This document shows positions 35,389 to 44,272 of a stretch of 64,000 nt of DNA, piece after piece; positions within the stretch are counted from its first letter, which is position 1; every line of letters starts with the position of its first letter. The position numbers and the translations under genes are program-made. The notes below the pieces were generated by a model. It was not told where the DNA came from. It made no database searches and worked only from the letters and a program-made list of their open reading frames with translations. Source of the DNA: an uncultured Saprospiraceae bacterium (GTDB lineage: Bacteria > Bacteroidota > Bacteroidia > Chitinophagales > Saprospiraceae); contig CALGAW010000022.1 in assembly GCA_937959115.1 (NCBI GenBank), forward strand, positions 124,001 to 188,000. The letters run 5' to 3'.

Positions 35389-36324
35389 ATGAAAACAGGA
35401 ATTAAGGTATTTGCTCCAGCTACCGTTTCGAATCTAGGATGTGGTTTTGACTTATTGGGTTTTCCTATTAATGGACCTGGGGATGTGGTCAATGCAAAGT
35501 TTTGCGATAAACCTGGGATACACATTACCAAGATTACGAAAGGGAAGATGTTGCCTTATGAAACACATAAGAATACTGCTGGAGTAGCTGCCTATGCTGT
35601 CCTCGAGAAATTGGGTAAAGAAAAGGAAATTGGTATTGAATTAGAAATTCATAAGAAAATGCCTTTCGGTAGTGGCATGGGAAGTAGTGCAGCAAGTGCA
35701 GTCGCTGGAGCAATCGCTGTCAATTACTTATTAGACGAACCGTTGACTGAATGGGAATTGTTACCGTTGGCTGCCAAGGGAGAAATGATAGCGAGTGGGG
35801 GAGACATTCATTTGGATAATGTTGCTCCTTGTCTGCTAGGAGGATTGACGTTTAATCGGAATAATGCAGCGTACGATGTTCATCGTGTTTATACACCGAA
35901 AGGAGTGCACTGCACGTTGATTTATCCGCACATTAAGATATTGACAAAGGATGCTCGTGATATTTTGAGTCCAACTACGACCTTAAAAAAACATGTGGAA
36001 CAGTCTGCGAATATGGGCGGGTTGTTACTTGGATTCATTAATGGTGATTTGGAACTGGTTGCTCGCTCCTTGAAAGATGTAATTATAGAACCGCAACGAG
36101 CAAAATTGATTGCTGGATTTTATGATGTACAGAAAGCAGCCATGGAAGCTGGAGCATTGGGTTGTAGTATTTCTGGTGCAGGCCCATCTATTTTTGCCTT
36201 GAGTGACAATAGTGTAATTGCTGAAGAAATTGGCGTTGCTATGAAAGAAGTATATGATCGGATGGGAATTAAAAATGATTTGTTTGTTTCTACGATTAAT
36301 AAGGAAGGGGCGGTTTTATATTAG
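35389..36324 (+). CDS. thrB: Homoserine kinase
   Basis: GHMP-family kinase of 311 aa phosphorylating homoserine on the route to threonine. The N-terminal block ATVSNLGCGFDLLG (about 11-24) and the ATP-binding glycine-rich loop PFGSGMGSSAASAVAGA (about 91-107) are typical, and the third GHMP motif GALGCSISGAGPSIFAL lies near 258-274. The length matches the family. It lies between thrA and thrC with short gaps, consistent with one operon. Confidence 0.96.
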   Translation: MKTGIKVFAPATVSNLGCGFDLLGFPINGPGDVVNAKFCDKPGIHITKITKGKMLPYETHKNTAGVAAYAVLEKLGKEKEIGIELEIHKKMPFGSGMGSSAASAVAGAIAVNYLLDEPLTEWELLPLAAKGEMIASGGDIHLDNVAPCLLGGLTFNRNNAAYDVHRVYTPKGVHCTLIYPHIKILTKDARDILSPTTTLKKHVEQSANMGGLLLGFINGDLELVARSLKDVIIEPQRAKLIAGFYDVQKAAMEAGALGCSISGAGPSIFALSDNSVIAEEIGVAMKEVYDRMGIKNDLFVSTINKEGAVLY

Positions 36325-36383
36325 TAACGGATGTAGTGGCGAATTGTAATTTGTCCTCAGCACGTTTTTTAAAAAAGATTCGA

Positions 36384-37673
36384 ATGAAATTATATAGTAC
36401 GAAGAATCCGAAGGTGTTTTACAGTTTGAAGGAAGCTGTGCTAAAAGGCTTGCCAGATGACAATGGGTTGTTTATGCCCCAATCGATTCCGAAATTGCCC
36501 AATACTTTTTTTGAAGGGATAAAAGGAATGTCGTTTACTGAAGTCGCTTTTGAAATGGCGCATGGTCTAATTGGTGATTCGATTCCGGCTAACGACTTAC
36601 TTCAGATTGTGGAGTCTTCTGTGAATTTTCCTGCACCCGTTATCAGTTTGTCTAATGACATAAAAGTTCTGGAGTTGTTCCATGGACCTTCACTTGCCTT
36701 TAAGGATTTCGGTGCGCGTTTTATGGCGCAGCTGATGAGTTATTACAATGATAGTGATGAACCATTACGAATATTAGTTGCAACTTCTGGAGATACGGGT
36801 GGGGCAGTGGCTGCTGGTTTTTTAAATACACCAGGCATAGAAGTAGTGATTTTATATCCAAGTGGAAAGGTATCTGATTTACAGGAAAAGCAATTAACTA
36901 CGCTGGGTGGAAACATTACAGCGCTTGAAGTAGATGGCACATTTGATGATTGCCAACACTTAGTCAAGCAAGCATTTTTAGATAAGGAGTTGACATCAAA
37001 GCATCGGCTAAGTTCTGCTAATTCCATCAATATTGCTAGAGTGATTCCTCAGATGTTTTATTATGTAGAAGCTTATAAGCAGTTATCCGATAAGCGTAAA
37101 CCATTGGTGTTTAGTGTGCCAAGTGGGAACTTCGGAAATCTGACTGCAGGCCTTTTTGCTAAGCGAATGGGCTTACCAGTAAGTCAGTTTATCGCTGCTA
37201 CAAATGAGAATGATATTGTACCTAAGTACCTAAAGTCAGGGAACTATGAACCTCGTCCTTCTGTCCGCACATTGAGCAATGCAATGGATGTTGGAGCACC
37301 AAGTAACTTTGCTCGAATGTTGGATTTAAATTGTTCCACGTGGAACATTATGAAAGACGAAATTACGGGATACGCGTACAACGATATGGCTACGAAAAAG
37401 GGCATTGCTGAGGTATGGAATCAACACGATTATGTGATCGATCCACATGGTGCAGTTGGGTATTTAGCATTGCAAGATTATATGAAAGAAAACGGTTCAG
37501 TAAATGGGGTAGTCCTGGAAACTGCCCACCCTTCAAAATTTTTGGATACTGTAGAAGAGGTGATTGGAAAGCAAGTTGAGGTTCCTGAAAGACTAGCTGT
37601 TTTAAATGATCGAACTAAGGTAGCAATCGATATGAGTATTCGCTTCAAAGACTTTAAGGAATGGTTGATTTAA
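36384..37673 (+). CDS. thrC: Threonine synthase
   Basis: PLP-dependent enzyme of 429 aa, counted from the ATG at 36384 (MKLYSTKNPKVFYSLKEAV), converting O-phosphohomoserine to threonine. An in-frame GTG at 36336 would add 16 unconserved residues. The PLP-lysine segment HGPSLAFKDFGARFM lies near 93-107 of this start, followed by VATSGDTGGAVAAGF and SVPSGNFGNLTAG, which bind the cofactor phosphate. It is the last gene of the operon and is followed by a strong terminator. Confidence 0.96.
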   Translation: MKLYSTKNPKVFYSLKEAVLKGLPDDNGLFMPQSIPKLPNTFFEGIKGMSFTEVAFEMAHGLIGDSIPANDLLQIVESSVNFPAPVISLSNDIKVLELFHGPSLAFKDFGARFMAQLMSYYNDSDEPLRILVATSGDTGGAVAAGFLNTPGIEVVILYPSGKVSDLQEKQLTTLGGNITALEVDGTFDDCQHLVKQAFLDKELTSKHRLSSANSINIARVIPQMFYYVEAYKQLSDKRKPLVFSVPSGNFGNLTAGLFAKRMGLPVSQFIAATNENDIVPKYLKSGNYEPRPSVRTLSNAMDVGAPSNFARMLDLNCSTWNIMKDEITGYAYNDMATKKGIAEVWNQHDYVIDPHGAVGYLALQDYMKENGSVNGVVLETAHPSKFLDTVEEVIGKQVEVPERLAVLNDRTKVAIDMSIRFKDFKEWLI

Positions 37674-37710
37674 TGTTTTATTAAGCGTCAGAAAATTAAA
37701 TTGTAAATAA

Positions 37711-37738
37711 AAAGCCGATGAATGATCATCGGCTTTTT
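37711..37738 (+). terminator. thrABC operon terminator
   Basis: A 10-bp stem AAAGCCGATG / CATCGGCTTT with a 6-nt loop, followed by TT. The stem is A-rich on the 5' side, so it could also terminate the convergent M1 peptidase gene (bidirectional). Confidence 0.85.
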
Positions 37739-37785
37739 AAATAATTCTATTCTTTAATTAATCATCAAACATAAATAACTAATCA

Positions 37786-40098
37786 TTATCGTTCTGCCTT
37801 TTTAGCTTTGTTTGCTTTTTGCATTGGATTGCCATAAGACTTTTGTTTGAATAATTCGAACCTTGATGGTGTTTGTTTTGGTGGCCAATAGTTGTTTGAA
37901 ACATCAGTATCCGCCACTTCTAGAAATGGATCAAATGTGATTTGTTTGATTTCTTTCTTCGTAACAAATACTTTTTGAATTTCCTTTTCTTCTATTTTCC
38001 AGATTTCTGCTGGTATTCGTTGAACCTCTTTTGAACCATCTTGATATTCAAATTCAAGGATTAAAGGCATAACTAAACCACCGTGGTTATGGAAAGTGAT
38101 TTCATAAAAATTATACCCTTTTTTGATGAATGCTTTTTCATCACTTGTCAAGTTATTTAAGTACTGGCTATAATCCTGTCGGTCTAGGATTGTTACTTTG
38201 AATGGATCATAACTATCATAGAAATCCTTTAATTGTGGTTTTCTTTCAATTTCTGTTCGCGGAATATCCTTGTCATTGGCAATGTCGTATTGTGCTCTAG
38301 GTCTTGCTTCATATTCCTTCTTAGCCAATTGCATTGCAATGGCTGGATCCTGGTCACTGAGTTTAAACCAACGCACATTTTCAATTCCAATGTCTACATG
38401 ATCATTCGTATAGAACCATCCTCTCCAAAACCAATCGAGGTCAACACCTGATGCATCTTCCATTGTTCTGAAGAAGTCAGCAGGTGACGGATGCTTGAAC
38501 ATCCATCGTTGTGAATACTTTTTAAAAGCATAGTCGAATAACTCACGACCCATTACAGTTTCCCTAAGTATTGATAAGGCAGTAGCTGGTTTACCATACG
38601 CATTGTTCCCAAATTGATGGATGGATTCTGAGTTCGTCATGATTGGAGAGATCTTACTTTTATCACCTCTCATGTAAGGAACAATGTTTTTCGGTGGTCC
38701 TCTCCTTGATGGCCAATCTCTATCCCATTCTTGCTCAGTGAGGTATTGGAGAAAACTGTTGAGTCCTTCGTCCATCCATGTCCATTGTCTTTCATCTGAG
38801 TTGACAATCATCGGGAAATAGTTGTGTCCTACTTCATGGATGATGACACCAATCATCCGTTGTTTAGTTCTTGCAGGATACGTTCCATCTTTTTCAGGGC
38901 GACCGAAATTGAAGCAAATCATTGGATACTCCATTCCAATTCTAGCAGCGTGCACGGATATTGCTACTGGATACGGATAATCAAATGTATGTCGTGAATA
39001 AACTTCAAGCGTTTTTGCTACTGCTTCAGTGGAGTATTGTTCCCATAATGGGTTTCCTTCTTTCGGGTAGTAACTCATTGCCATGATGGTTCTGTCTCCT
39101 TGTTTGACACCCATCGCATCCCATATGAACTTTCTGCTTGTTGCAAAGGCAAAATCTCTTACATTCTCAGCATGGAATGTCCATGTCTTTTTAGACTTGC
39201 TTCTTGATTTCTCATTCCGTTCAGCTTCTGACTGATTAATAATAATGACAGGTTTGGTTGCTGTCTTTGACTTATCGTATCGACTCATTTGTTCCTTGGT
39301 CAACACTTCATCTGGGTTTTGCAATTCACCTGTAGAAGCAACTACATGATCACTAGGAACGGTTAGGTCTACTTTGTAATCTCCAAACACAAGCGCAAAC
39401 TCTCCTCTTCCAAGGAACTGTTTGTTTTGCCAACCTTCTACTTCATTGTAAACGGCCATTCTTGGAAAGAATTGGGCAATAGTGTAGAGGTAGTTCTTAT
39501 CTTCTTCAAAATATTCGTAGCCGGATCTTCCCCAATACTTCATTCTATCTTGAATATTGTACCACCATTTTACTTTGAAACTGACTTTACTTCCTGGCAA
39601 TAATGCAGTCGGCAAATCAATTCTCAGCATTGTTTTATTGATGGTGAAGTCAAGTGGTTGACCATTTGCTTGTTTGATATAGTCGATATTGAATCCACCA
39701 TCAAATTCAGGGATCAACTGTTTGAGTGCTCGGAGAGATGGTTTCCTGTCATCTATTTTCGAGGTTCTGATCTTGTATGAATCGGAGTCTAGTGCTCGTA
39801 CATTCTGATCTAGTTGTACCCACAAATAATCTAAGACGTCTGGTGAGTTGTTGTGATAGGTAACGGTTTGCTCCCCAAGTATTTTTTGTTTGTCATCATC
39901 CAGCTCAATGCTCATTTCATAGTCGGCTTTTTGTTGCCAATACTCATGACCAGGTGCCCCTGACGCTGTGCGATAGATATTGGGTGTGGGTAGCTCTTGT
40001 CCTAGTTGTTTGAACTTAGATCTGTTTAGGTTTTCTTGGGCGGAAATCTGAGACAGTATAAACACAAAACTGGTTAGGAGGAGAAGGAGATTTTTCAT
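37786..40098 (-). CDS. M1-family metallopeptidase (exported aminopeptidase-like)
   Basis: Zinc peptidase of 770 aa from the ATG at 40098 (MKNLLLLLTSFVFILS, a normal signal peptide); a TTG three codons upstream overlaps the hupE stop codon and is less likely. HEVGH at about 417-421, followed 18 residues later by the third zinc ligand Glu in WMDEGLNSF, is the M1 signature. The GAMEN-like exopeptidase motif is not obvious (GMEYPMICF), which is typical of this Bacteroidota subgroup. It lies 2 nt after hupE and is the last gene of the HAD-hupE-M1 run. Confidence 0.9.
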   Translation of the reverse strand: MKNLLLLLTSFVFILSQISAQENLNRSKFKQLGQELPTPNIYRTASGAPGHEYWQQKADYEMSIELDDDKQKILGEQTVTYHNNSPDVLDYLWVQLDQNVRALDSDSYKIRTSKIDDRKPSLRALKQLIPEFDGGFNIDYIKQANGQPLDFTINKTMLRIDLPTALLPGSKVSFKVKWWYNIQDRMKYWGRSGYEYFEEDKNYLYTIAQFFPRMAVYNEVEGWQNKQFLGRGEFALVFGDYKVDLTVPSDHVVASTGELQNPDEVLTKEQMSRYDKSKTATKPVIIINQSEAERNEKSRSKSKKTWTFHAENVRDFAFATSRKFIWDAMGVKQGDRTIMAMSYYPKEGNPLWEQYSTEAVAKTLEVYSRHTFDYPYPVAISVHAARIGMEYPMICFNFGRPEKDGTYPARTKQRMIGVIIHEVGHNYFPMIVNSDERQWTWMDEGLNSFLQYLTEQEWDRDWPSRRGPPKNIVPYMRGDKSKISPIMTNSESIHQFGNNAYGKPATALSILRETVMGRELFDYAFKKYSQRWMFKHPSPADFFRTMEDASGVDLDWFWRGWFYTNDHVDIGIENVRWFKLSDQDPAIAMQLAKKEYEARPRAQYDIANDKDIPRTEIERKPQLKDFYDSYDPFKVTILDRQDYSQYLNNLTSDEKAFIKKGYNFYEITFHNHGGLVMPLILEFEYQDGSKEVQRIPAEIWKIEEKEIQKVFVTKKEIKQITFDPFLEVADTDVSNNYWPPKQTPSRFELFKQKSYGNPMQKANKAKKAER

Positions 40099-40100
40099 TT

Positions 40101-40697
40101 TTACCAAAATTTAGTTTGAGTCATTAAATAGATTGAAACAATACCTGCCAAACTCGAAATCAAGTAATTCCAATGCTTTTCTTTAATAGAAATAATATTC
40201 ATCATGAGATAAGAAACCGTCAAAATTACAAATACTATTGCGATTTGTCCTAGTTCTAATCCAACATTAAATGCGAACAAAGGTTTAAGAATACTAAAAT
40301 TACCTTTCATTAAGGCTCCAATGGTTGCTTTCAAATAGTTTGAAAATCCAAGTCCATGGATTAATCCGAACAATAAAGCGATACCGTATTTAACTTTCAG
40401 GTTTCTTTTTTCAAGTAAATCATCGTTATTCAAAACATTGTAACCGCAAGTCATCAGAATCGTAACTGGTATTAAAAACTCAATGATATCTGTTCTAATA
40501 TCTACTAATTCTAATACTGCAGCGCCAAGAGCAATGGAGTGTCCAATTGTAAAAGCAGTGACAAGAATCAAGACGATTCTCCAATGAACAATTCTGTAAA
40601 TAGCACAAAGAGCAACTAAAAACAAAATATGATCATAGGCGGTAAGATCCGAAATATGCTCAAATCCAAGTTGTAAATAAAGTCTAAAGGTGGACAT
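40101..40697 (-). CDS. HupE/UreJ-family membrane protein
   Basis: Integral membrane protein of 198 aa with about six hydrophobic helices. GFEHISDLTAYDHILFLVAL (about 11-30) and FTIGHSIALG (about 54-63) carry the conserved Glu/His/Asp/His residues of HupE/UreJ metal-ion permease-like proteins; GLIHGLGFSNYL near 113 is the second His motif. In Bacteroidota this family usually sits beside an M1 peptidase and a DUF6702 gene, so it is not evidence of a hydrogenase or urease. A decayed copy of its first ~41 codons is found at 41356-41479. Confidence 0.85.
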   Translation of the reverse strand: MSTFRLYLQLGFEHISDLTAYDHILFLVALCAIYRIVHWRIVLILVTAFTIGHSIALGAAVLELVDIRTDIIEFLIPVTILMTCGYNVLNNDDLLEKRNLKVKYGIALLFGLIHGLGFSNYLKATIGALMKGNFSILKPLFAFNVGLELGQIAIVFVILTVSYLMMNIISIKEKHWNYLISSLAGIVSIYLMTQTKFW

Positions 40698-40709
40698 TAC
40701 TAATAATTT

Positions 40710-41327
40710 TTAATTTAGCTTATCAAGTTGAGCTTGTAAAGTAATCACATCTTCTTTCCCTACGATCAAATTCCAACACTTTATTCCTAGTTTTTCAGCA
40801 ATTTCTATGTTTTCAATAGTATCATCGATGAATAAAGTATGGGCAGGGATTAGGTTATTTTCACTTAAAACAAACTTATAAATTTCTCTTGAAGGTTTTC
40901 TTAAACCAATTTCATGAGATAAATAAAACTGCTCAAAACAATTCTTAAACAAATTGAATATATTAGTTCCTAATTTATTTTTAATATGATTAATATGAAT
41001 CGCATTTGTATTGCTCAATAAAAATAACCGGTACTTATTCTCAGCAGCCAATTTTTCAATAAAATCGATTCGATACGTTGGAATATCAAGCAATATTGAA
41101 TTCCAAGAATCAACGATTTCCGCACTTGAAGTAATCGAATTAATCTTTTTGATTTCTTCAACAAATTCATCAGAATTAATTTCTCCAACTTCAATTGATT
41201 TATTCAATGCTAAGATCTCATTCATTAAAGCTGGATCTCCAATCAATTTTTCCATTCTTTGATAGAAGTATTCCTTGTCTAAATTAACGAAAATATCTCC
41301 TAGATCGAAAATGATGTTTTTTATCAA
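40710..41327 (-). CDS. HAD-superfamily hydrolase (subfamily IA)
   Basis: HAD phosphatase-like protein of 205 aa. Motif I is FDLGDIF at about 8-14, with the nucleophile Asp and Gly at the +2 position as in YihX-type enzymes; motif II is LFLLSNTNA near 96-104; motif III Lys lies in IGLRKPSREIY near 139; motif IV is LFIDDTIENI near 164. Small sugar-phosphate or nucleotide substrates are typical. The only start just before the fold is a TTG at 41327, with an in-frame stop four codons upstream. The gene sits between intact hupE (12-nt gap) and a hupE remnant, so it was probably inserted. Confidence 0.85.
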   Translation of the reverse strand: MIKNIIFDLGDIFVNLDKEYFYQRMEKLIGDPALMNEILALNKSIEVGEINSDEFVEEIKKINSITSSAEIVDSWNSILLDIPTYRIDFIEKLAAENKYRLFLLSNTNAIHINHIKNKLGTNIFNLFKNCFEQFYLSHEIGLRKPSREIYKFVLSENNLIPAHTLFIDDTIENIEIAEKLGIKCWNLIVGKEDVITLQAQLDKLN

Positions 41328-41355
41328 ACTAAAATTTTATACAGCGTAAAGAACA

Positions 41356-41479
41356 AATTAATCTTCCAATAATAATTTTCAGAACAGCACAAAGTGCAAC
41401 TAAAAAAGAAAGTTGATCGTAAGCATTAAGATCAGAAGATCATTAATTTCAATTGGAAATAAAGTCTAACTCTGGACAT
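41356..41479 (-). pseudogene. Decayed copy of the hupE 5' end
   Basis: Minus-strand sequence beginning with an ATG at 41479 aligns with the first ~41 codons of hupE (start 40697). The shared blocks include RLYxQL, then after a small deletion and frameshift DLxAYDxxxFLVALCA, and finally an IGRLI-like end matching HWRIV. There is an in-frame stop after about 15 codons, and the 3' three-quarters is missing. It therefore flanks the HAD gene on the side opposite to intact hupE, as expected for an integration that duplicated the hupE 5' end. Confidence 0.8.
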
Positions 41480-41504
41480 CGAATGAAATTACTAAAAAAA
41501 ATAA

Positions 41505-41512
41505 TACTTTTG
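41505..41512 (+). promoter_or_regulatory. -7 box TACTTTTG before the ligase cassette
   Basis: A TAnnTTTG match ending 13 nt before the ATG at 41526, so the leader would be about 7 nt. It lies 25 nt beyond the hupE remnant and would drive the three-gene cassette. Confidence 0.5.
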
Positions 41513-41525
41513 CAAAAACTATATT

Positions 41526-42122
41526 ATGGCTAAGGCACTAAATTTTAAATTTCAGGATCATACTTTCTCAGCAAATATAGAAAAAGTAGATCGAAAGAAG
41601 CTATATGGCTACTCACAAGTGGAGGTCAAAAATGAAAAAGGAGAACTATGCTCTCTGGCAAATGTGACATCCGATGGTGCTAGTATTTTACCTTCAGGTT
41701 GCACAGGAATTGTAACCGTGAATGCAGATGGCCACTTCGTAGGCAGATCAGAGTTAAAAGTAGTGGATTCGGAAGGTAAATTACTTGAAAAAATACCATC
41801 CGTTTTTGACACAGAAGGAATTGAACTTACAGAAGCTGCTATTGAAGATTATTTGGATTTGAATGTAAAATCTATCTATCAACTTTCTTTTTTAGATGAA
41901 ACCATAAAATCAAGTCTAGGGAAATCAAAAGTCTATTCATTCAAATTTAATTATAGAGCAGATTATCAGCAAGATGACGCCTATTTAATAAATAAAGAAG
42001 ATGATTACTTTATTGTTATCGGCTATAAAATAACTTTTGAATATGTCGGATTGGCTGAACAGTTAGATGAAGCCATTGTAGAAGAAGAGACCACAGAAGA
42101 ACTGGATTTTGGAATGATGTAA
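41526..42122 (+). CDS. Unrecognised protein, first gene of ligase cassette
   Basis: Soluble acidic protein of 198 aa; no signal peptide, membrane segment or family that I recognise. The N-terminal half (about 1-100) is rich in short beta-strands with Gly turns (KKLYGYSQVEVKNEKGEL, GCTGIVTVNADGHFVG), and the C-terminal half has FKFNYRADYQQDDAYLIN and a helical acidic tail (EEETTEELDFGMM). Two Cys residues (about 42 and 59) might bind a metal but are not in a known motif. It is followed 11 nt later by another unrecognised gene and then a ligase; all three genes run in the same direction and are tightly spaced. Confidence 0.6.
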   Translation: MAKALNFKFQDHTFSANIEKVDRKKLYGYSQVEVKNEKGELCSLANVTSDGASILPSGCTGIVTVNADGHFVGRSELKVVDSEGKLLEKIPSVFDTEGIELTEAAIEDYLDLNVKSIYQLSFLDETIKSSLGKSKVYSFKFNYRADYQQDDAYLINKEDDYFIVIGYKITFEYVGLAEQLDEAIVEEETTEELDFGMM

Positions 42123-42133
42123 ACCACTGAAAA

Positions 42134-42841
42134 ATGAGAAAAATTAATATTGCGAATGAGAAAGGAAGAAATGCCGAAATTGGATTTTTACCCTTTACTC
42201 AAACAAAGAGTGTCTCTTATGTAGACCAGCAAAACAAAACCGTAGAAAACAAGAAAATAATCAAGGCGACAATAGAATCAAGTTATTCGCATATCCTAAA
42301 AGAAAACGGCGCAGATCCAGCGAAAGTTGCTGATGCCATTATCAACCATAATCCAGAAATTGATCTTGAACTAGTTGGAAAGTTTATTGGTAAAACCTCT
42401 AGAGTGTTTATCGATTCAAGTGCCAACCTAGTCTACAGCATCAACAAAACAGAAAAGGTGTTTAACAACAAAGGCGAGCTCACAGCTGAACGAGAACCTA
42501 GACATCTGCCAGCAAACATAATATCTGATATCCCAATCAAGTGGTCAGGAAAATTGTTTAAAAAAGAAGATGTTTATAATAAGTTTGTCTTCGTAAGAAA
42601 ATACCAATTACAGCATGACAGTGGATTAACATTTGATTTCTTATTCGATATGGCTAAAAAGTTACACGATGCCAATTCACTGATGTTGATGGGAAGCGGA
42701 AACGGCACTGGGCCAATCGTTTTTCAAGATGGTGGAAAACCATTTCGAGCGTTCTTAGAAGGAAGAGTAAAAGATGATCAGTACCTCCTAATTCTACACA
42801 TTTCTAACCTAGAGCTAAAACCTTTACCGAAAAATGATTGA
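42134..42841 (+). CDS. Unrecognised protein, second gene of ligase cassette
   Basis: Protein of 235 aa with no family I can name. It is soluble and mixed alpha/beta. Notable blocks are ESSYSHILKENGADPAKVAD (a small helical unit, about 50-69), FVFVRKYQLQHDSGLTFDFL near 153 and LMLMGSGNGTGPIVFQDGG near 183, followed by a strand-rich end. The glycine-rich segment is not a Walker A loop. Its stop overlaps the ligase start by 8 nt, which argues for coupled translation and a stoichiometric partner of the ligase. Confidence 0.6.
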   Translation: MRKINIANEKGRNAEIGFLPFTQTKSVSYVDQQNKTVENKKIIKATIESSYSHILKENGADPAKVADAIINHNPEIDLELVGKFIGKTSRVFIDSSANLVYSINKTEKVFNNKGELTAEREPRHLPANIISDIPIKWSGKLFKKEDVYNKFVFVRKYQLQHDSGLTFDFLFDMAKKLHDANSLMLMGSGNGTGPIVFQDGGKPFRAFLEGRVKDDQYLLILHISNLELKPLPKND

Positions 42842-44204
42842 TATCAAAAAATACCAAAATAAAGTTTCAGAATATAAGACGTATGTTGCTGGTAGACTTA
42901 GATCTGTAGAAGGACAAAAGATAAAGGAGTCAATTCCTAAACAAGAAAAATATCTAGCTTCTACAAAATACGATGGACACTTTTACACCTTAATCAAAGA
43001 AAACGATCAAATTATCTTTATTAATCACCGGGATAAAATCATTGAAAAACATCCGCTTATTGATCAAATAACGGAAGCTTTAAACGATGTGAAACAAGTC
43101 GTTATTCCAGGAGAAATTTACTTAGAAAGTGAAGAACGGACAAGGTCATTTAATGTTACAAAAGCCATAACAGATCAGGATCCTAATTTACGGTTCGCTG
43201 CCTTTGATATTTTAGAACACAATTCAGAAGCCATCACGGCAGCATCAGCAAATGTGTTTGATCGATTTGATTTATTGAAAGAAATACTTCCTAATAAAAG
43301 TGTGATCCATGTTGCTCATCATGAAATATTTGAAAGCAAAAATGATATTGAAGAGATGTTCAATAATCACGTGGCTAGTGAAAATGCAGAAGGCGTAGTC
43401 GTAAAATCAATTGCACCAGGTGGTTTTAAAATTAAACCTAAGTTCACACTAGATGCTGTCATTGTTGGTTTTGCTGAAGGCGATGGAGATCGGGCAGGAC
43501 TGTTGCGTGATTTCCTATTGGCGTTTATCCGACCAGATGGTACTTATCAACTGTTTGCGCATATGAGTCATGGCTTTAGTGAGGAGCAGCGCAAGGACTT
43601 ACTAGTAGAATACAAGAAAAAAGTAGTCGCTTCCAGTTTCATAGAAGTAGCTAGGAATAAGCTTGCCTTTCATATGGTAAAACCGGAAACAGTTGTTGAG
43701 TTTTCTTGTTTGGATGTGATCAATGAAGATTCTAAAGGTTTCATCCACAAAATGAGTCTTACGTATGATGAAAAGACAGGATATAAACCAAGTAGATTGT
43801 TTCCTAGTGTTTCAGTTACCATTCCATTGTTCATTCGGTTTAGAGATGACAAACTTCCTAACAAGGAGGATGTCCGTTTTGCTCAGGTTGAGAACATCGT
43901 TTCATTTGAAGAAAAGGAGATTGCAGTAGAAGACTTAAAGCCATCAGAGATTCTAGATCGTAAAGTCTACACAAAGGAATCAAAAGACACGACTATGATC
44001 AGAAAGTTTATCATAGCAAAAACAAACAAAGAGGAATCAGGTAATTTCCCTGCTTATATTTTTCATTATACTGATTACAGCCCCAATCGAGCTGATCCTT
44101 TGAAGCGAGATGTAAAGATTTCAAGCTCTGAAGATCAAATTAAATCAATTTTGGATGCAGCAATCACAAAAAATATAAAGAAAGGCTGGAACTTGGTATC
44201 TTAG
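42834..44204 (+). CDS. ATP-dependent nucleic-acid ligase (nucleotidyltransferase + OB fold)
   Basis: Covalent nucleotidyltransferase of 456 aa. Motif I is TKYDG with the AMP-accepting Lys45; motif III GEIYLE at 93-98; motif IIIa FAAFDIL at 121-127; motif IV AEGVVVKS at 185-192; motif V FKIKPK at 198-203. All catalytic motifs of the DNA-ligase superfamily are intact. An OB-like domain follows (DAVIVGFAEGDGDR to VVEFSCLD, about 207-310), then ~145 residues that I cannot assign. It is not a replicative NAD-dependent LigA. DNA repair ligation or RNA ligation are both possible. Its start overlaps the previous gene by 8 nt. Confidence 0.82.
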   Translation: MIDIKKYQNKVSEYKTYVAGRLRSVEGQKIKESIPKQEKYLASTKYDGHFYTLIKENDQIIFINHRDKIIEKHPLIDQITEALNDVKQVVIPGEIYLESEERTRSFNVTKAITDQDPNLRFAAFDILEHNSEAITAASANVFDRFDLLKEILPNKSVIHVAHHEIFESKNDIEEMFNNHVASENAEGVVVKSIAPGGFKIKPKFTLDAVIVGFAEGDGDRAGLLRDFLLAFIRPDGTYQLFAHMSHGFSEEQRKDLLVEYKKKVVASSFIEVARNKLAFHMVKPETVVEFSCLDVINEDSKGFIHKMSLTYDEKTGYKPSRLFPSVSVTIPLFIRFRDDKLPNKEDVRFAQVENIVSFEEKEIAVEDLKPSEILDRKVYTKESKDTTMIRKFIIAKTNKEESGNFPAYIFHYTDYSPNRADPLKRDVKISSSEDQIKSILDAAITKNIKKGWNLVS

Positions 44205-44272
44205 TTGTATTGAAGTAAGAGAATTAATTAGATTAGAAAACTACTTGTTCTTTTTCAAGTAAATTATACACC

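Noticed and set aside
40101-40697. HupE/UreJ as part of a hydrogenase or urease cluster
   Set aside because: No hydrogenase or urease genes nearby; association with M1 peptidase and DUF6702 is the usual Bacteroidota context.
42134-42841. Glycine-rich GSGNGTGP in the 235-aa protein as a Walker A loop
   Set aside because: No GK[ST] follows and no Walker B is visible.
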